From positions 992,001 through 1,056,000 of the forward strand of contig JAULSU010000007.1 of the NCBI GenBank assembly GCA_030512335.1: 64,000 nt of DNA, given 5' to 3'. Source of the stretch: Immersiella caudata. Taxonomy: Eukaryota; Ascomycota; Sordariomycetes; Sordariales; Lasiosphaeriaceae. The stretch's first letter is position 1, and the number at the start of each line of letters is the position of its first letter. The position numbers and the translations under genes were made by a program. Positions 33,800 to 45,171 of this stretch are shown one piece after another. The notes below the pieces were generated by a model. It did no database searches. It worked only from the letters and a program-made list of their open reading frames with translations, and was not told the DNA's origin.

Positions 33800-35936
33800 A
33801 TGAGCAAGCTCCTCTCGCCGCAGACGCCGTCCAGCCCGTCGTTTGTAAAAGGGTCAAACCCCCTCACATCCAAAGTCACTGGTGTCCTTTCGGCATCATA
33901 CGCCGACACCGAATTCCGCGATTCCCTTGCGCTTCTAGATGAGCGAGGCGTGCACAGCACCGCCGAGACACGAAGGCAGCTGCGGCTGGATCTGCAGAAG
34001 GAGGTTATTGACAGCAATGGCGAAATCATCAACGAGTTCGCCAAGGTTGCTCAGGTATGTATGCCCTGAAGACAGAGCATTAAATGTATTAAAACAGATT
34101 GAACAGGAACCGGCCGGCTAACATGCATGTTCTTAGCAATTGCGACGCATTGGCACCACCATAGGCAAGCTCAATGAAAGCTATCTGGAAATCAAGTCCC
34201 AAATCTCCGCAGCTCAGGGGGCCACGTCGGCGGCGCTGCAGGAGGCGTCGCAGCTGATGACCCAGAGACAGCAAGTCGAAAGAAAGCAGGCGCTTTTGAT
34301 GTCCTTTAATTTCACCTTTGTCCTGAACGAGGACGAGACAGCTGCGCTGACCCTAACCTCTGAGCCCGTAGATGACCGCTTCTTCGTGGCGCTGCAAAAG
34401 GCGAAAAAGATCAGCCAGGACTGCGAGGTGCTGCTTGGCTTTGAGAACCAAACGCTGGGGCTGGAGGTGATGGAGCAGACCACCAAGCACCTCAACCAGG
34501 GGTTCCAGAAATTGTATCGATGGGTCCAGAGGGAGCTCAAGACCTTGAACCTGGAAAACCCTCAGATAGGCTCGTCTATTCGAGGGGCTTTGCGAGTGTT
34601 GGCGGAACGCCCGACGTTGTTCCAGAATTGCTTGGACTTCCTCGCCGAGGCAAGAGAGCACGTTTTGTCAGATTCCTTCTATACCGCTCTGACGGGCAGC
34701 TCCCGAGCAGGGGCAGTAGATGCCTCGGTGAAGCCAATCGAGCTGGCGGCACACGACACCTTGCGGTACGTGGGTGACATGCTTGCCTGGGCGCATTCGG
34801 CGGCTGTGGGAGAGAGAGAAGCACTCGAAGTCCTGTTTATATCCGACGGCGACGAAATCGCCAAGGGACTCCAGGCAGGGCGCGAGAACGAGCTGTGGCG
34901 GCTTGTGGCTGATGACGGGGATAATGCTGTGGACTTCAACCCGGTCACGGCTCTGAATGAGTTGGTGGATCGCGATATGTCCGGCGCGGCGCGTACGTTG
35001 CGGCAAAGAATCGAGCAGGTCACCCAGACAAACGAGGAGATCATCCTCGCCTACAAGCTCGCCAACCTTTTGAACTTCTACAAATCGACGTTTTCCAAGT
35101 TGCTCGGTCCCGGCTCGTCGCTTGTGGACTCACTGGAAGCCCTCGAATCGGAAGCACTGCGTCAGTTCAGGTCACTAGCACGCGACCACGTTGCAACCCT
35201 CCAAGGGGACTTCCAGCACACACCTGGTGATCTCCGGCCGCCAGATTTCCTCCTTGATGCCCTGGAGCAACTATCCGCTATCATGGTGACATATGAGACC
35301 TCACTCACCGCCGAAGGCGACCGAGAAGCAGATTTCGAACCAATTCTCGCCGAGATTTTTGACCCGTTCCTGTCCGGGTGCTCCAATATGGCTCGGTCTA
35401 TGAGTCCCCCGTCCAGCCAAATTTTCCTCATTAATTGCCTCCTGGTTGCGAAGACCACGCTGTCTCGCTACAGCTTTACAAAGTCCCGGCTATCGCAACT
35501 CCTAGCAAGAACTGAGAAGGAGAAAGAACACCTAGTCGACGGCCAATACGAGTTCTTCCGCATAGAATCCGGTCTGGACCCCTTGATCGGATCTCTGGCC
35601 GACCTCGATGACACCAAAGAGAGCGTTGCCAAGGTAGCGTCACTTGATGCTGTGCAAATGCAGGCCTTGACGCGGGCTAGCCAGACCCTGGACAACTTCT
35701 TGCCATCGGCACTGATGGATGCGGTAGAAAACATGAGGCATCTCCAGGACGCCAAGCTTGCTAGAGATATTACCGAAAAGGCGGCGGAGAGGTTCTGTGT
35801 GGATTTCGAGCACGTGGAGGAGATGCTGATGCTCGCCGACGATTTGGCCGAAGGGGAAGACGCGGGCACTGAAGTCCAGAGTCTGAGGGTGCTCTTCCCC
35901 AGGACTTCAGGGGAAATACGGGTTTTACTGTCGTAG
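33800..35936 (+). CDS. COG6: Conserved oligomeric Golgi complex subunit 6
   Basis: COG6 is a lobe B subunit of the COG tethering complex, which acts in retrograde traffic within the Golgi. Exons are 33800-34054 and 34137-35936, giving 684 aa. The N-terminus reads SNPLTSKVTGVLSASYADTE, and a coiled-coil stretch follows (LDLQKEVIDSNGEIINEF, then QLRRIGTTIGKLNESY across the intron). FNFTFVLNEDE, GFENQTLGLEVMEQTTKHLN and the LYRWVQRELK segment are characteristic of COG6. The length agrees with the family. The protein is predominantly helical with no membrane segment. Confidence 0.92.
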
Positions 35937-36492
35937 ATGAAGAGAAATGCATAACCAGGACATGCTAATGTGAAGATATCCAGGACTGTCACAATCAAAC
36001 CGTGTGTATCCTAGCTGAGGTGTGGGAAGGTCGGTAGCAGAGCAGTTCAAGTTGCCTCTGAATGACAGAGAAGGAGCGTTTGTGCATGCGAGCCAGGGAG
36101 TTCCACCCACCATACAGGGGTCCAGATCACTGCGGGGACCACAAGCATCGACGTCACCCAGCTAGCGCCCACCCCGCTGCATTCCATTGCCCCATCCCAC
36201 CTGCCTCAGCCTCACCTCGAGTAGCAACGTCTGAGCCCACGCGTGAAAAAACTCGAAGTCAAGGCACAGCGGGGTATTCGAATAGCACGAATACCCGTAC
36301 TACCTCGCGAAGCGGGGGCTGCGACCAAAACTCACCATACGGCGACGCGCAATCGTTTCATCAAGCACTGGCGCTAGGCTGGCGATGCGCTGGGGAGAAC
36401 TAGTCCTCGACTGAACACGCACCCGGCCTTGCGTCCTTCCACCAAAGTAACAGGAAGGTCAGACGTGATGCGCGCATGCCTCGACCTCCAAG
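35937..36492. other. Gene-free region between COG6 and AAA ATPase
   Basis: About 560 bp between two genes on the same strand, probably the COG6 3' UTR and the promoter of the next gene. Confidence 0.5.
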
Positions 36493-39015
36493 ATGCTCCG
36501 CAGCAATAAAACAGCGATCTCGGTCCTGCAGAAGACATACGACGAGAGCTACCTTACCTGCTCGACCGCTGTGTACTACGAGGGCCAGGGAAACGAAGAT
36601 GAGGCCATGCGATGCTGGAAACTAGCCCTCGATCGAATATATGACCACCACGCAAATCGAATTCTGCCGAACTTCACTCCCACGTCCGAGACCGAGAAGG
36701 CCCTGGTCGAGAGCGTGCGCCGGCTCGAGCTCCAGTGTAAGGAACGCATCGATCTCCTCGAAGCCCTCCGCCTCTCGCGCCAGGAGCTCTCTCAGAACGT
36801 CGCTATCTCATCAGAAGGCTGTGACGCAAAGACGCATTCAGAGCCTCGGCTGGACCAGAATTACAGCAAGGGTTTTATCGGTGGGGGAACCATACCAGCC
36901 GTCGCATACAGGGAACTGTCACGTCCCGCACTTCCACCTCGGCCGTCCATGGGTAGCCGTACCTCTTCCGAGGACATCAGAAGACATGCCGCCGAAAGTG
37001 AAGCAGCTTCCTCCTCGAGCCTGCCACCCTCATCGCTCCCGACCACTGGTGGCAAGGGACGGGCCAGCCCAGAGAGGCATACCATGCGTACAACTCTGAG
37101 GCCTGGACGTTTGGGAGAGAAGTCTTCACAATCAGCCCCACGAAGGTCTGCGTCGAAACCCTTAGAAGGCCCTGGTGCCAGCAAAGCGGCGACCCTGGCT
37201 TGGACAGCGCTGGGTCAGCGGGAGAGGAACAGCCCCGGATCGAGCATCATGTCTCCACCACAACCACCTCCAGGCCAATCCAGTCCTCTAGAGCCATCCC
37301 GCCAGAGCTTAGAAGCATCACAGAGAAGATGGGATAGCCATACAAGGAGACTTGTGACACCTCGTGCTAGCAGTCCCACCAAGCAATCTGATGAGAGATG
37401 TAGCCCAGAGGTGGGAACTGGCCACAATCATGCTCGGTTGCCAGACCACCCAGGGTTTTCATCACCAAACTCCTTGTCGGTGAGCGCAGCGGCGAACGCT
37501 CTCAACTCGTTGAATCTGAGGGACAGCAGCACACGCGTCTCGCCGGACGGTGAGCGTCTAACTCGACAACGGACTGCGCCACCGTACACACCGCGGTCAG
37601 GGTTATCGGGAAAGATCGGGTACTTTGAAGGAGGCTCCCCGGGTGACCTAGCTGCTCGAGTTCTGAACAGAAAGACCTCTTCAGACTCGGCCATCATCGC
37701 ACGGAAGCCGGTTAGTCAGGGGGAGCGGAGTACCCTGACGCCAATCCGGCCAACAAGGAGCGCTGAGACGGGTCAATCAACGACAGGGAGCAGAGACAGC
37801 CGAGCTGCGCGAAGATCGTCTTCATCAAGTATTGAAGAAGCCACTCCGGAGAGCCGGGCGAACTATGCTCGAAGAAGGCGGAAACGGCCTCAGGAGGGAC
37901 CGGCACTGGTCACAGACGCTCTCGTAAAAACATCCGAGAGCTCAGCAGAGGAGGAGGACAATACGGTCACGGATTTGTGGAAGAAGCGGAAGCTAGAAAT
38001 CCTCCGAAAACTACCCCCCGGCGTCGACGAGACCGCTGCAAAGCAAATACTCAATGAAATCGTGGTTCGGGGTGATGAGGTTCACTGGAGCGATATCGCG
38101 GGTCTAGAAGTCGCGAAGAACGCCCTCCGCGAGGCTGTCGTTTACCCGTTCCTACGCCCTGACTTGTTTATGGGCTTGCGGGAACCTGCCAGGGGGATGC
38201 TCCTCTTTGGACCTCCCGGCACAGGCAAGACGATGCTGGCGCGTGCAGTTGCCACGGAGTCCAAGTCAACCTTCTTTTCCATCTCCGCCAGCAGTCTGAC
38301 GAGCAAGTACCTGGGCGAATCCGAAAAGCTTGTCCGGGCCTTGTTCGCCCTCGCGAAACTTCTAGCGCCAAGTATCATCTTTGTCGACGAGATCGACTCC
38401 TTACTTTCCAAACGGTCCGGATCTGGGGAGCACGAAGCCACACGGCGAATCAAGACTGAGTTTCTGATCCAATGGAGCGATCTACAACGGGCGGCTGCGG
38501 GAAGGGAATCACAGGGCGACAGAGACAAGGACCGTGGGGACGCAAATCGGGTTCTTGTCCTGGCGGCGACGAACCTCCCGTGGATCATCGACGAAGCAGC
38601 GAGAAGGCGGTTCGTGCGCAGGCAATACATACCCTTACCAGAGTCTGAGACAAGGGCGGTGCAGATCAGGACGCTTCTCAGCCAGCAGAAACACACACTG
38701 AGTGACGAGGATATCAATGTTCTCGTCGGGTTAACTGACGGTGAGTTCCGGCCCCCATTATTCCCACGATCCAGTATTATCTAACTCTCGGAAGGATTTT
38801 CTGGCTCAGATATCACAGCGCTGGCCAAGGACGCCGCCATGGGTCCGTTACGCTCATTGGGAGAAGCTCTTCTACACATGACGATGGACGAAATCCGGCC
38901 CATAGGCCTGTCGGATTTTGTCGCGAGCTTGACGACTATTCGGCCTAGCGTAAGCAGAGCTAGCCTGAAGGAATATGAAGACTGGGCAAAGGAATTTGGG
39001 GAACGTGGTGGTTAA
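36493..39015 (+). CDS. MIT-domain AAA ATPase, SAP1/YTA6-like
   Basis: A meiotic-clade AAA ATPase related to yeast Sap1 and Yta6 and to katanin, spastin and fidgetin. Exons are 36493-38740 and 38795-39015, giving 822 aa. An N-terminal MIT-like helical domain covers about residues 5-90 (YYEGQGNEDEAMRCWKLAL). A Ser/Pro-rich disordered linker of about 400 residues follows. The AAA module starts near residue 520 with VHWSDIAGLEVAKNALREAV, Walker A GPPGTGKT, Walker B IIFVDEIDSLL, LVLAATNLPW and the arginine-finger region ARRRFVRR. The C-terminal FSGSDITALAKDAAMGPLR, in exon 2, is the clade signature. The clade remodels ESCRT or microtubule substrates; the target here is unknown. Confidence 0.9.
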
Positions 39016-39454
39016 CATCGAGGAACCGGGGATGTTGCTGTGAGCTGGGGGAAGAGTTGTAATACGCAACAACATCGACGCTAGCCACAGGGCGATGGGA
39101 GTACACAAATATACATAAATACACATAACAAGTAGGTAGGAAAACACTGCGCCTACAGTGGTCATCGTGACGCCGAGTTCACTAGCGGTTGAGTGGCACG
39201 CGTTGTTGCGAGGAAGACGGAACGTCGACGCGTCGGCCATTGATGTTTTTTTCCTCTTTTTGGTATTACCTGCAACAAAAACATCCCAGCCGCTTTTCCG
39301 TCCTAACATAATGCGTACCCACTACATCGTGTTGTCTGTCCCGACTTGAGTACAGAGCATGTCCTTCTTAAGCCCCAGCTAACCGCTTAAAACGACACTC
39401 GCTATCTGAACTATGCATATTCGTCTCTTCCAACTCATTGAGGTGGATCAGCCC
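39016..39454. other. Short interval between convergent genes
   Basis: About 440 bp between the stops of the AAA ATPase and eIF2B epsilon genes, probably both 3' UTRs. A GTAGGTAGG motif lies at 39132-39140. Confidence 0.5.
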
Positions 39455-41758
39455 TTAATCGCTATCCTCCTCCTCCTCCTCCTCCTCCTCCTCATCATCA
39501 TCATCACCATCGCTCTCCTCCTCGTCCGCATTCTCTAACCACTCTACCAAAATTCTGCACTTCTCCTTGAGCTTCGCCAACCCCTCGTTTTCAACCGCCC
39601 TAGCATCTCCCCACCACGACAAAATCCCCTCCTCCTCCAGGACCTCCAAGTTATAAAGTTGCTGCAGCATCGCAGCGAGCAACGTCCCAGCCCTTCCGAC
39701 CTCAAGCCCCTTAACTCCCAACAGCGCTTTTTGTAGAGCAAGGGTAAACTCTGCCTGGAGATTTGTCTCGTTGCTGCCAACGCCCACCTCACGGATGAAT
39801 TTGACCGCCCCCTTCTTAGCGTTGAACGTCTTCTCCGCAGCTTTTGTAGGTTCCAGCCCACCATATTCGGGCGACATCAGCTCTGCGGCGCGACGAGCAA
39901 ACGCCACGGCAATAGCACGACGCATGGAGCTGTCCGAAGCGTTATTAGCTAGCCGAAGGCCCATGAACTCGAGCTTGGCAGAGTCGAAGTCCCCGTTATC
40001 CACCGCGCGGAGGGCATCGAGGAGACCGTGAACAGCATCCCCGTGGAAGGCATCAGGGGAGAGGCCGGAGTCGTCCGAGGCGAAAGAGGAGAGACGGTTG
40101 CGGGCCGCACGGGAGTTCTCGTCGGCGTCGAAGGAACCAAAGGAGTCATCCACGTCGGATTCGTAGTCCGCCTGGGAGGCGAGGGTGGATATAGAGTGGC
40201 TGGAGAGGTTGAGGTTTTCGAGGTTGTAAAAGAGTGTCTTTTCCAGTGAGCCGGGGTCTCCGTCCTCTGAGCCCTCTTCCTCATCCTGCTCCTCGGTGAA
40301 AAGGGCGCCCTTCCCGCCTTCCCCGACGAGGGAGGCATCGGTAGCCGCAGGTGTCTTGTCGTACGCCAGAAGGGAGATTCTGGGTATGGGATCTGGTGGT
40401 AGCTGAATTTTGTCGCCGATTGTTACTCCAAACGAGATGAGTGAGCCTTCTGGGATCTTGCACCCTTGCCCAATGACAGTGTAGTTTGCCAGGACGGCTT
40501 TGATTACCGTTGAGTCGTCCCCAATGATTGTGTCGTCCCATATGTAGCTACCCTCAATCTTCACATTCTTACCGATTTTACACCTCCTGCCGATGACACT
40601 ACTGGAGATAGATGCACCCTCATCAACCTTACTATTCTTCCCGATGACGGAGTTTGTGACTTTTGCCCCTCTGGCGATGACGACGTTATCTTCCAAGCAA
40701 GAACCCTCCCTAATCCGCTTGAACGTCTGGCCATGAACCAAGTTGTTGTCTGGCACAAATGGGAAAGTCCACCGTCCAAGGGTGTCCCTGCTGATGCAGT
40801 TGTACATTGGTAGGCTGTTAGCCCTTGCTGCGTAGCCGCTTTCCAGGATCTCTGTATATATCATCTTGCCGTTTAGCTCGTGGTCTTTCAGCACACCGTG
40901 GAGGAAATTTTTCCTGGGCAGCTCATAATCGAAGCTCTCGGACCACAGGGCCAGCACCTCGGGCGTACAGATATCGATTCCGCAGTCTACCAAGTCAGCT
41001 CGAATCTCCCAGTCAGGAAGCTCAACGACACTTGGATCCCAAACGATCTTGCGTTCCTTCATCAACGGGTGGATTTCCTCGTACTGCCAACACCTTCCGC
41101 CCTGCTCGACTGCAAAAACTGGTGTGATCACCCTGGAATCCTTGGCCCGGTGAGGCTGATCTCCAATGGAGCGCAGGACCATTGTCATGCAGGCATCACG
41201 GTTGGCTTCTCTCCTCGCACGGTGTTTTGCCAGCGCCTCGTCCAGCTGAATGTTGGCGACAAGGTCACCATGGACGAGAATGAAGTCACCCTCAATCAGA
41301 CTCCTCTTGTCGAGATCGCGTAAGAAGTCACCCACAGAGTTGGCGTCGGAAACGCGGACGAACTCGAGTGACGAGAATGGGGAGACGGCGCTCCTAGGAC
41401 TCCATCTTGTTGATTCGTGGATGTAGGTTTCGATTTCCTCGGAGTGTGCGCCGCAGTAGATAAAGACCTGCTGGACACCGTTGTGGGCTAGAAACTCGAG
41501 GGTGTACTCGATGATTGGGACGCCAGCGAGGGGCAGCAGGCACTGTTGGGCCCAATGAGTTTTGGCGCAAGGTAAGAGAGGCATGGCAATGCTTACCCTC
41601 GGCTTTTCAAGTGTAAAGGGCTTGAACCTGTCCTGGAAAGAGTCTGCGAGGACGACAGCTTGGAGAGTATCCTCTCTCTTTTCCTCAGCGCCAGCTCTGG
41701 CGGGCTTCTTCGGCTTGGGCCCAGCGGGCCCGCCTCTGCCGCCCTGCTTGCTGGACAT
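39455..41758 (-). CDS. GCD6: Translation initiation factor eIF2B epsilon subunit
   Basis: This is the catalytic subunit of the guanine-nucleotide exchange factor eIF2B, which recharges eIF2 with GTP; yeast Gcd6. Exons on the minus strand are 41758-41597 and 41542-39455, giving 749 aa. A nucleotidyltransferase-like domain comes first (QAVVLADSFQDRFKPFTLEKPR joined to CLLPLAGVPIIEYTLEFLA), then left-handed beta-helix hexapeptide repeats (NVVIARGAKVTNSVIGKNSK to VLANYTVIGQGCKIPEGS). The C-terminal W2/HEAT domain carries the exchange activity and ends in a long acidic tail. The 54-nt intron is in frame and lacks stop codons, so the gene reads through as one ORF; family continuity shows it should be removed. 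The start at MSSKQGG was chosen over an in-frame upstream extension without similarity. Confidence 0.93.
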   Translation of the reverse strand: MSSKQGGRGGPAGPKPKKPARAGAEEKREDTLQAVVLADSFQDRFKPFTLEKPRVSIAMPLLPCAKTHWAQQCLLPLAGVPIIEYTLEFLAHNGVQQVFIYCGAHSEEIETYIHESTRWSPRSAVSPFSSLEFVRVSDANSVGDFLRDLDKRSLIEGDFILVHGDLVANIQLDEALAKHRARREANRDACMTMVLRSIGDQPHRAKDSRVITPVFAVEQGGRCWQYEEIHPLMKERKIVWDPSVVELPDWEIRADLVDCGIDICTPEVLALWSESFDYELPRKNFLHGVLKDHELNGKMIYTEILESGYAARANSLPMYNCISRDTLGRWTFPFVPDNNLVHGQTFKRIREGSCLEDNVVIARGAKVTNSVIGKNSKVDEGASISSSVIGRRCKIGKNVKIEGSYIWDDTIIGDDSTVIKAVLANYTVIGQGCKIPEGSLISFGVTIGDKIQLPPDPIPRISLLAYDKTPAATDASLVGEGGKGALFTEEQDEEEGSEDGDPGSLEKTLFYNLENLNLSSHSISTLASQADYESDVDDSFGSFDADENSRAARNRLSSFASDDSGLSPDAFHGDAVHGLLDALRAVDNGDFDSAKLEFMGLRLANNASDSSMRRAIAVAFARRAAELMSPEYGGLEPTKAAEKTFNAKKGAVKFIREVGVGSNETNLQAEFTLALQKALLGVKGLEVGRAGTLLAAMLQQLYNLEVLEEEGILSWWGDARAVENEGLAKLKEKCRILVEWLENADEEESDGDDDDEEEEEEEEEDSD
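39465..39510. repeat. CTC/ATC trinucleotide run coding an acidic tail
   Basis: The plus strand carries consecutive CTC (TCC) and ATC units; on the minus strand they encode the Asp/Glu run at the C-terminus of eIF2B epsilon. Confidence 0.85.
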
Positions 41759-43982
41759 CGAATGCTGCTTGATGTGATAATTCCGCGACGAGTTTCTCCG
41801 GCTTGCGTGTAACGGCGAGCACAGTGGTGTCGCGGCCCAAAAAAAAATTATTGTCGGTGGTACAAGCACGATGACTCAAAGGCTCAATGGCCGAAACACA
41901 AGCAAAGCTCAAAGTGTACGTCGGGGTGGGGTGCGGGGTGATGGGGTTACTAGCTTATGTGCCGATCTGTGGGTGCTTGGCACCAGCCTAAGCATTCTTG
42001 CATTGTCAAGACTTCGAACCCACGTTCAGCGCGGAAACAAAAAACCCACCAGGACGGCAATGTCCTGCACCAGAGAACATAGTCCAGGAATATATCTTGA
42101 AGCACCAACCCGGCTTCCTGTTGCTACCGGAATTGCTTGCGTAATGTTTGCTCTGATGGCAATCTGCTACAGTGGGGTAGAGATAACGGGAAACTTCTGA
42201 CTTTCTACCTGCCGGGATCATTTACAACGTTCATCCGCGAGGAATCAAGACATTGTTGATGCTCTCTTCGACAGCATTTGAGCACCATGTGGAGGCCGGC
42301 GTGGCAGGCGCGAAAGACAAACAAAGAGGGCTCTGCTTTCGAGCTTTCTTCTCAAGCTGACTGTCCAAACCCCGTCCTTGCTCCAACGATACATGGGCAT
42401 TGCTGCGATTACTTATGTCGAACGCGTATCCCGTAGCAGTCCTTCCAGTTTGCCAATCTGACGTTCGAACCTTGACACGGGAGTGAAGGATGCACCACCA
42501 AGCAGGGGCTTGGTTGTCACGCGGCGGGTCCAATGATAGTAGTCCAGGTCGACCGATTGACCTGCAGCAAGCCGTCCAAGTTTGCTGGCCAGGCCGGTCT
42601 GTTCCAGCATTAAACACCACGGCTTTGCAAAATGGGCCCGGCTAGAACGTCTTTCGAGCCCCACGGTCCGAGGTCCGCGGGTTGCAACACAACCCACCAG
42701 CCATCTGCACCGTTAGCAAACCTCCTTTCAAGTCTGGCTGCGTCTTCCACCCCTTTGTAGGAGCCAAGGAGGGTGCAACTGTGAAAGAACTACACGTGCT
42801 ATATTTTCCCACGAGCCGGGCCCACCGAATTTCCAACTCCATGAGAGAATGCAAGCGCTCCCAGGGCCGAGGATGACGAGTTCTCAAATCCCTGCCCACT
42901 CGGCAGCATGAAACAGCGACATCCGCCAAGGGCGTTTTCATGGGACGATTCTGCTTGCCGTGGCTGTCTCTAGACTGGCCCATCGGCACGGGCCGACTTC
43001 GAGCTTGACCTCTTCGAGATTTGCACTTTGAGCAAAGAGCGAAACACCTAAACTACTTGATAATTCCACATACTTCTACAGACCATTGTTCTTCTGAAAT
43101 AAACAGAGCACATCAACGTGATCCCAATAATGGAAGGACCCATCCACATCAAGCTGCAAACCCAGAGGAGGCCAAAGTGCAAGATGGGCGTGCCATGCCC
43201 AGCCATGCCGCACTACCCTAGCACACTACAACGGCTCTCCAACGGGGTTGCAGCACTGGCGAGGCTAGAACCCTACGGACCACCCCCTGCCGCGATTTGC
43301 ACGCCCATCGCGGTCCAGCCCCAGGCAGGTGGCAGCCTACGACGACAGAGCTGCACCGATTTCTTACATGACGCGAAAGTAGAGCAGGGGTGGTTCTAGT
43401 TTTGGGTAGCATTCATTGATTGATAATGGGCGTGACCCCGTGTTGCTCAGCCTGTCGTTTTCTTTTGTTTGGAGAGGAAGGTTTCTCTCACTTCGACTCC
43501 TATGTATTTCCGGCCCACTGCCCATTCAAGCATGAGCCCCCTGTGGTTCTTCAGTGCCGCGGAGCTGGAGTCGATGGCACTTGCCTCACTCAGCGAGGAA
43601 GAACAGTCAACAAAGCCTCCGGGCAAGAGCCACTTCACCCGTGGCCACGACATCAGATCTTTCTCATTCTGTTTATCTCACCAGCCTGTCAACTGAGAGG
43701 GCACACTTCAATCCGTGGGCACAGAACGTCAATCACAGCATTGCTGACTAGTCCCAGCGGCACGGAAGCACGAAGAAGCACGACCTTGTGGCATTAAACC
43801 TTTAATCTTCCCACAAAACGTCTGTCCTCGGCGAGTCGACAGATCGGTACGCAGGGCGATGGGACCGAGCACCCTTCACACATCAATCACTCACGATATG
43901 CCTGATATCCCGAACCACCCAAACGCCACATTGTTGCCAACAAACCTCAACAGACTCATGACCGCCCGAATACCCAACTACA
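41759..43982. other. Gene-free region of 2.2 kb
   Basis: Between the eIF2B epsilon start and the SKN7 stop, both minus strand. It should hold the eIF2B epsilon promoter and SKN7 3' UTR. Short ORFs on both strands show no recognisable domain. Confidence 0.5.
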
Positions 43983-45132
43983 TTATTGCACATAAGCTCC
44001 TTGCCCTTGCGACGGCCCATACAACCGCTGCCGCTTCTCCGGTCGATCATCGAGCCCCACCATGCCGTCGGGCATACGATTTAGCGTTGGCGTCCCCACG
44101 TGGCTTGCTACCTGGTTCGTATACTGCGGCCGTTGCGATCCTCCCGGAGTCAGCACCATACCGCCTGGCCCACTGCCAATTTGAGCGCTCATGTACCCCC
44201 CGCTGTCGAGGTTTGGCGATGTTTGTTGCATTTGGCCGGGCGAGTGCCAGGAAGCAGTCGTTGCAGGGGACTGGATCGGCGTTTGCTCGAATTTGACCTG
44301 GGCACCACTCGCCATTGTTGCTATCGTCATGCCTGAAGGCGCATTGGCGTAGCCCTGAGCTGCGGGTGGCCCTGGACCTGGAGCCCCGACCGCCTGATTT
44401 GCATCATCTGACGTCAACCCCTGCGATTGAGGATCCTTGAGCATGTAGGACAGATGCTTTTTCAGGATGCGGACCATTCCATCTCTGGTGAATGGCTTCG
44501 CCAACACGTCGTTCATGCCTGGGAATGGGTCAGGCTCAACCGATTCCAGGCGATACGGGGCAACTTACCAAATTGGAAATACGTCTGAATATCTTCTTGT
44601 CGGATGTTGGACGTCATCGCAATAATGGGGATCCGCGGGGCGACCATCCGAATCATGGCAGTCGCCGACACACCGTCCAATTGAGGCATAATGATGTCCA
44701 TAAAGATCAAGTCGAATCGCTCACTATCATGGTTAAGCTTGTCGACAGCCTCGAGACCGTTCCGCTTCACAACAGTCAGTGGACGTCGAACCAACGCAAA
44801 TGGGTTCTTGTAGAATCGCATACAGCTGTATCGACAACGCAGTCGACGTTGGACAGGAATTTGGAGCCTATCCGGGCACACGTTTTGTCATCTTCGACGA
44901 GAAGAATCTGCGGCTTCTTCCCTCCCCATATCGATCCTACTTGGTCCTTCGAGGGTGGGGAAATTTGCGACGATTCGGCCATCACGTTGGGATTGCTGAG
45001 TGGTCGGCTGTAGGGGATGTTGTGGATATGGTCGGAATGGAAAGGGTCAATGCCAGTCGTCTGTCCTACTGGATAGACCATATGCCGGGGATCGTTGAGA
45101 GGATCATGGACCAGGGACATCGGGCCGCTGCT

Positions 45133-45171
<39 letters not shown>

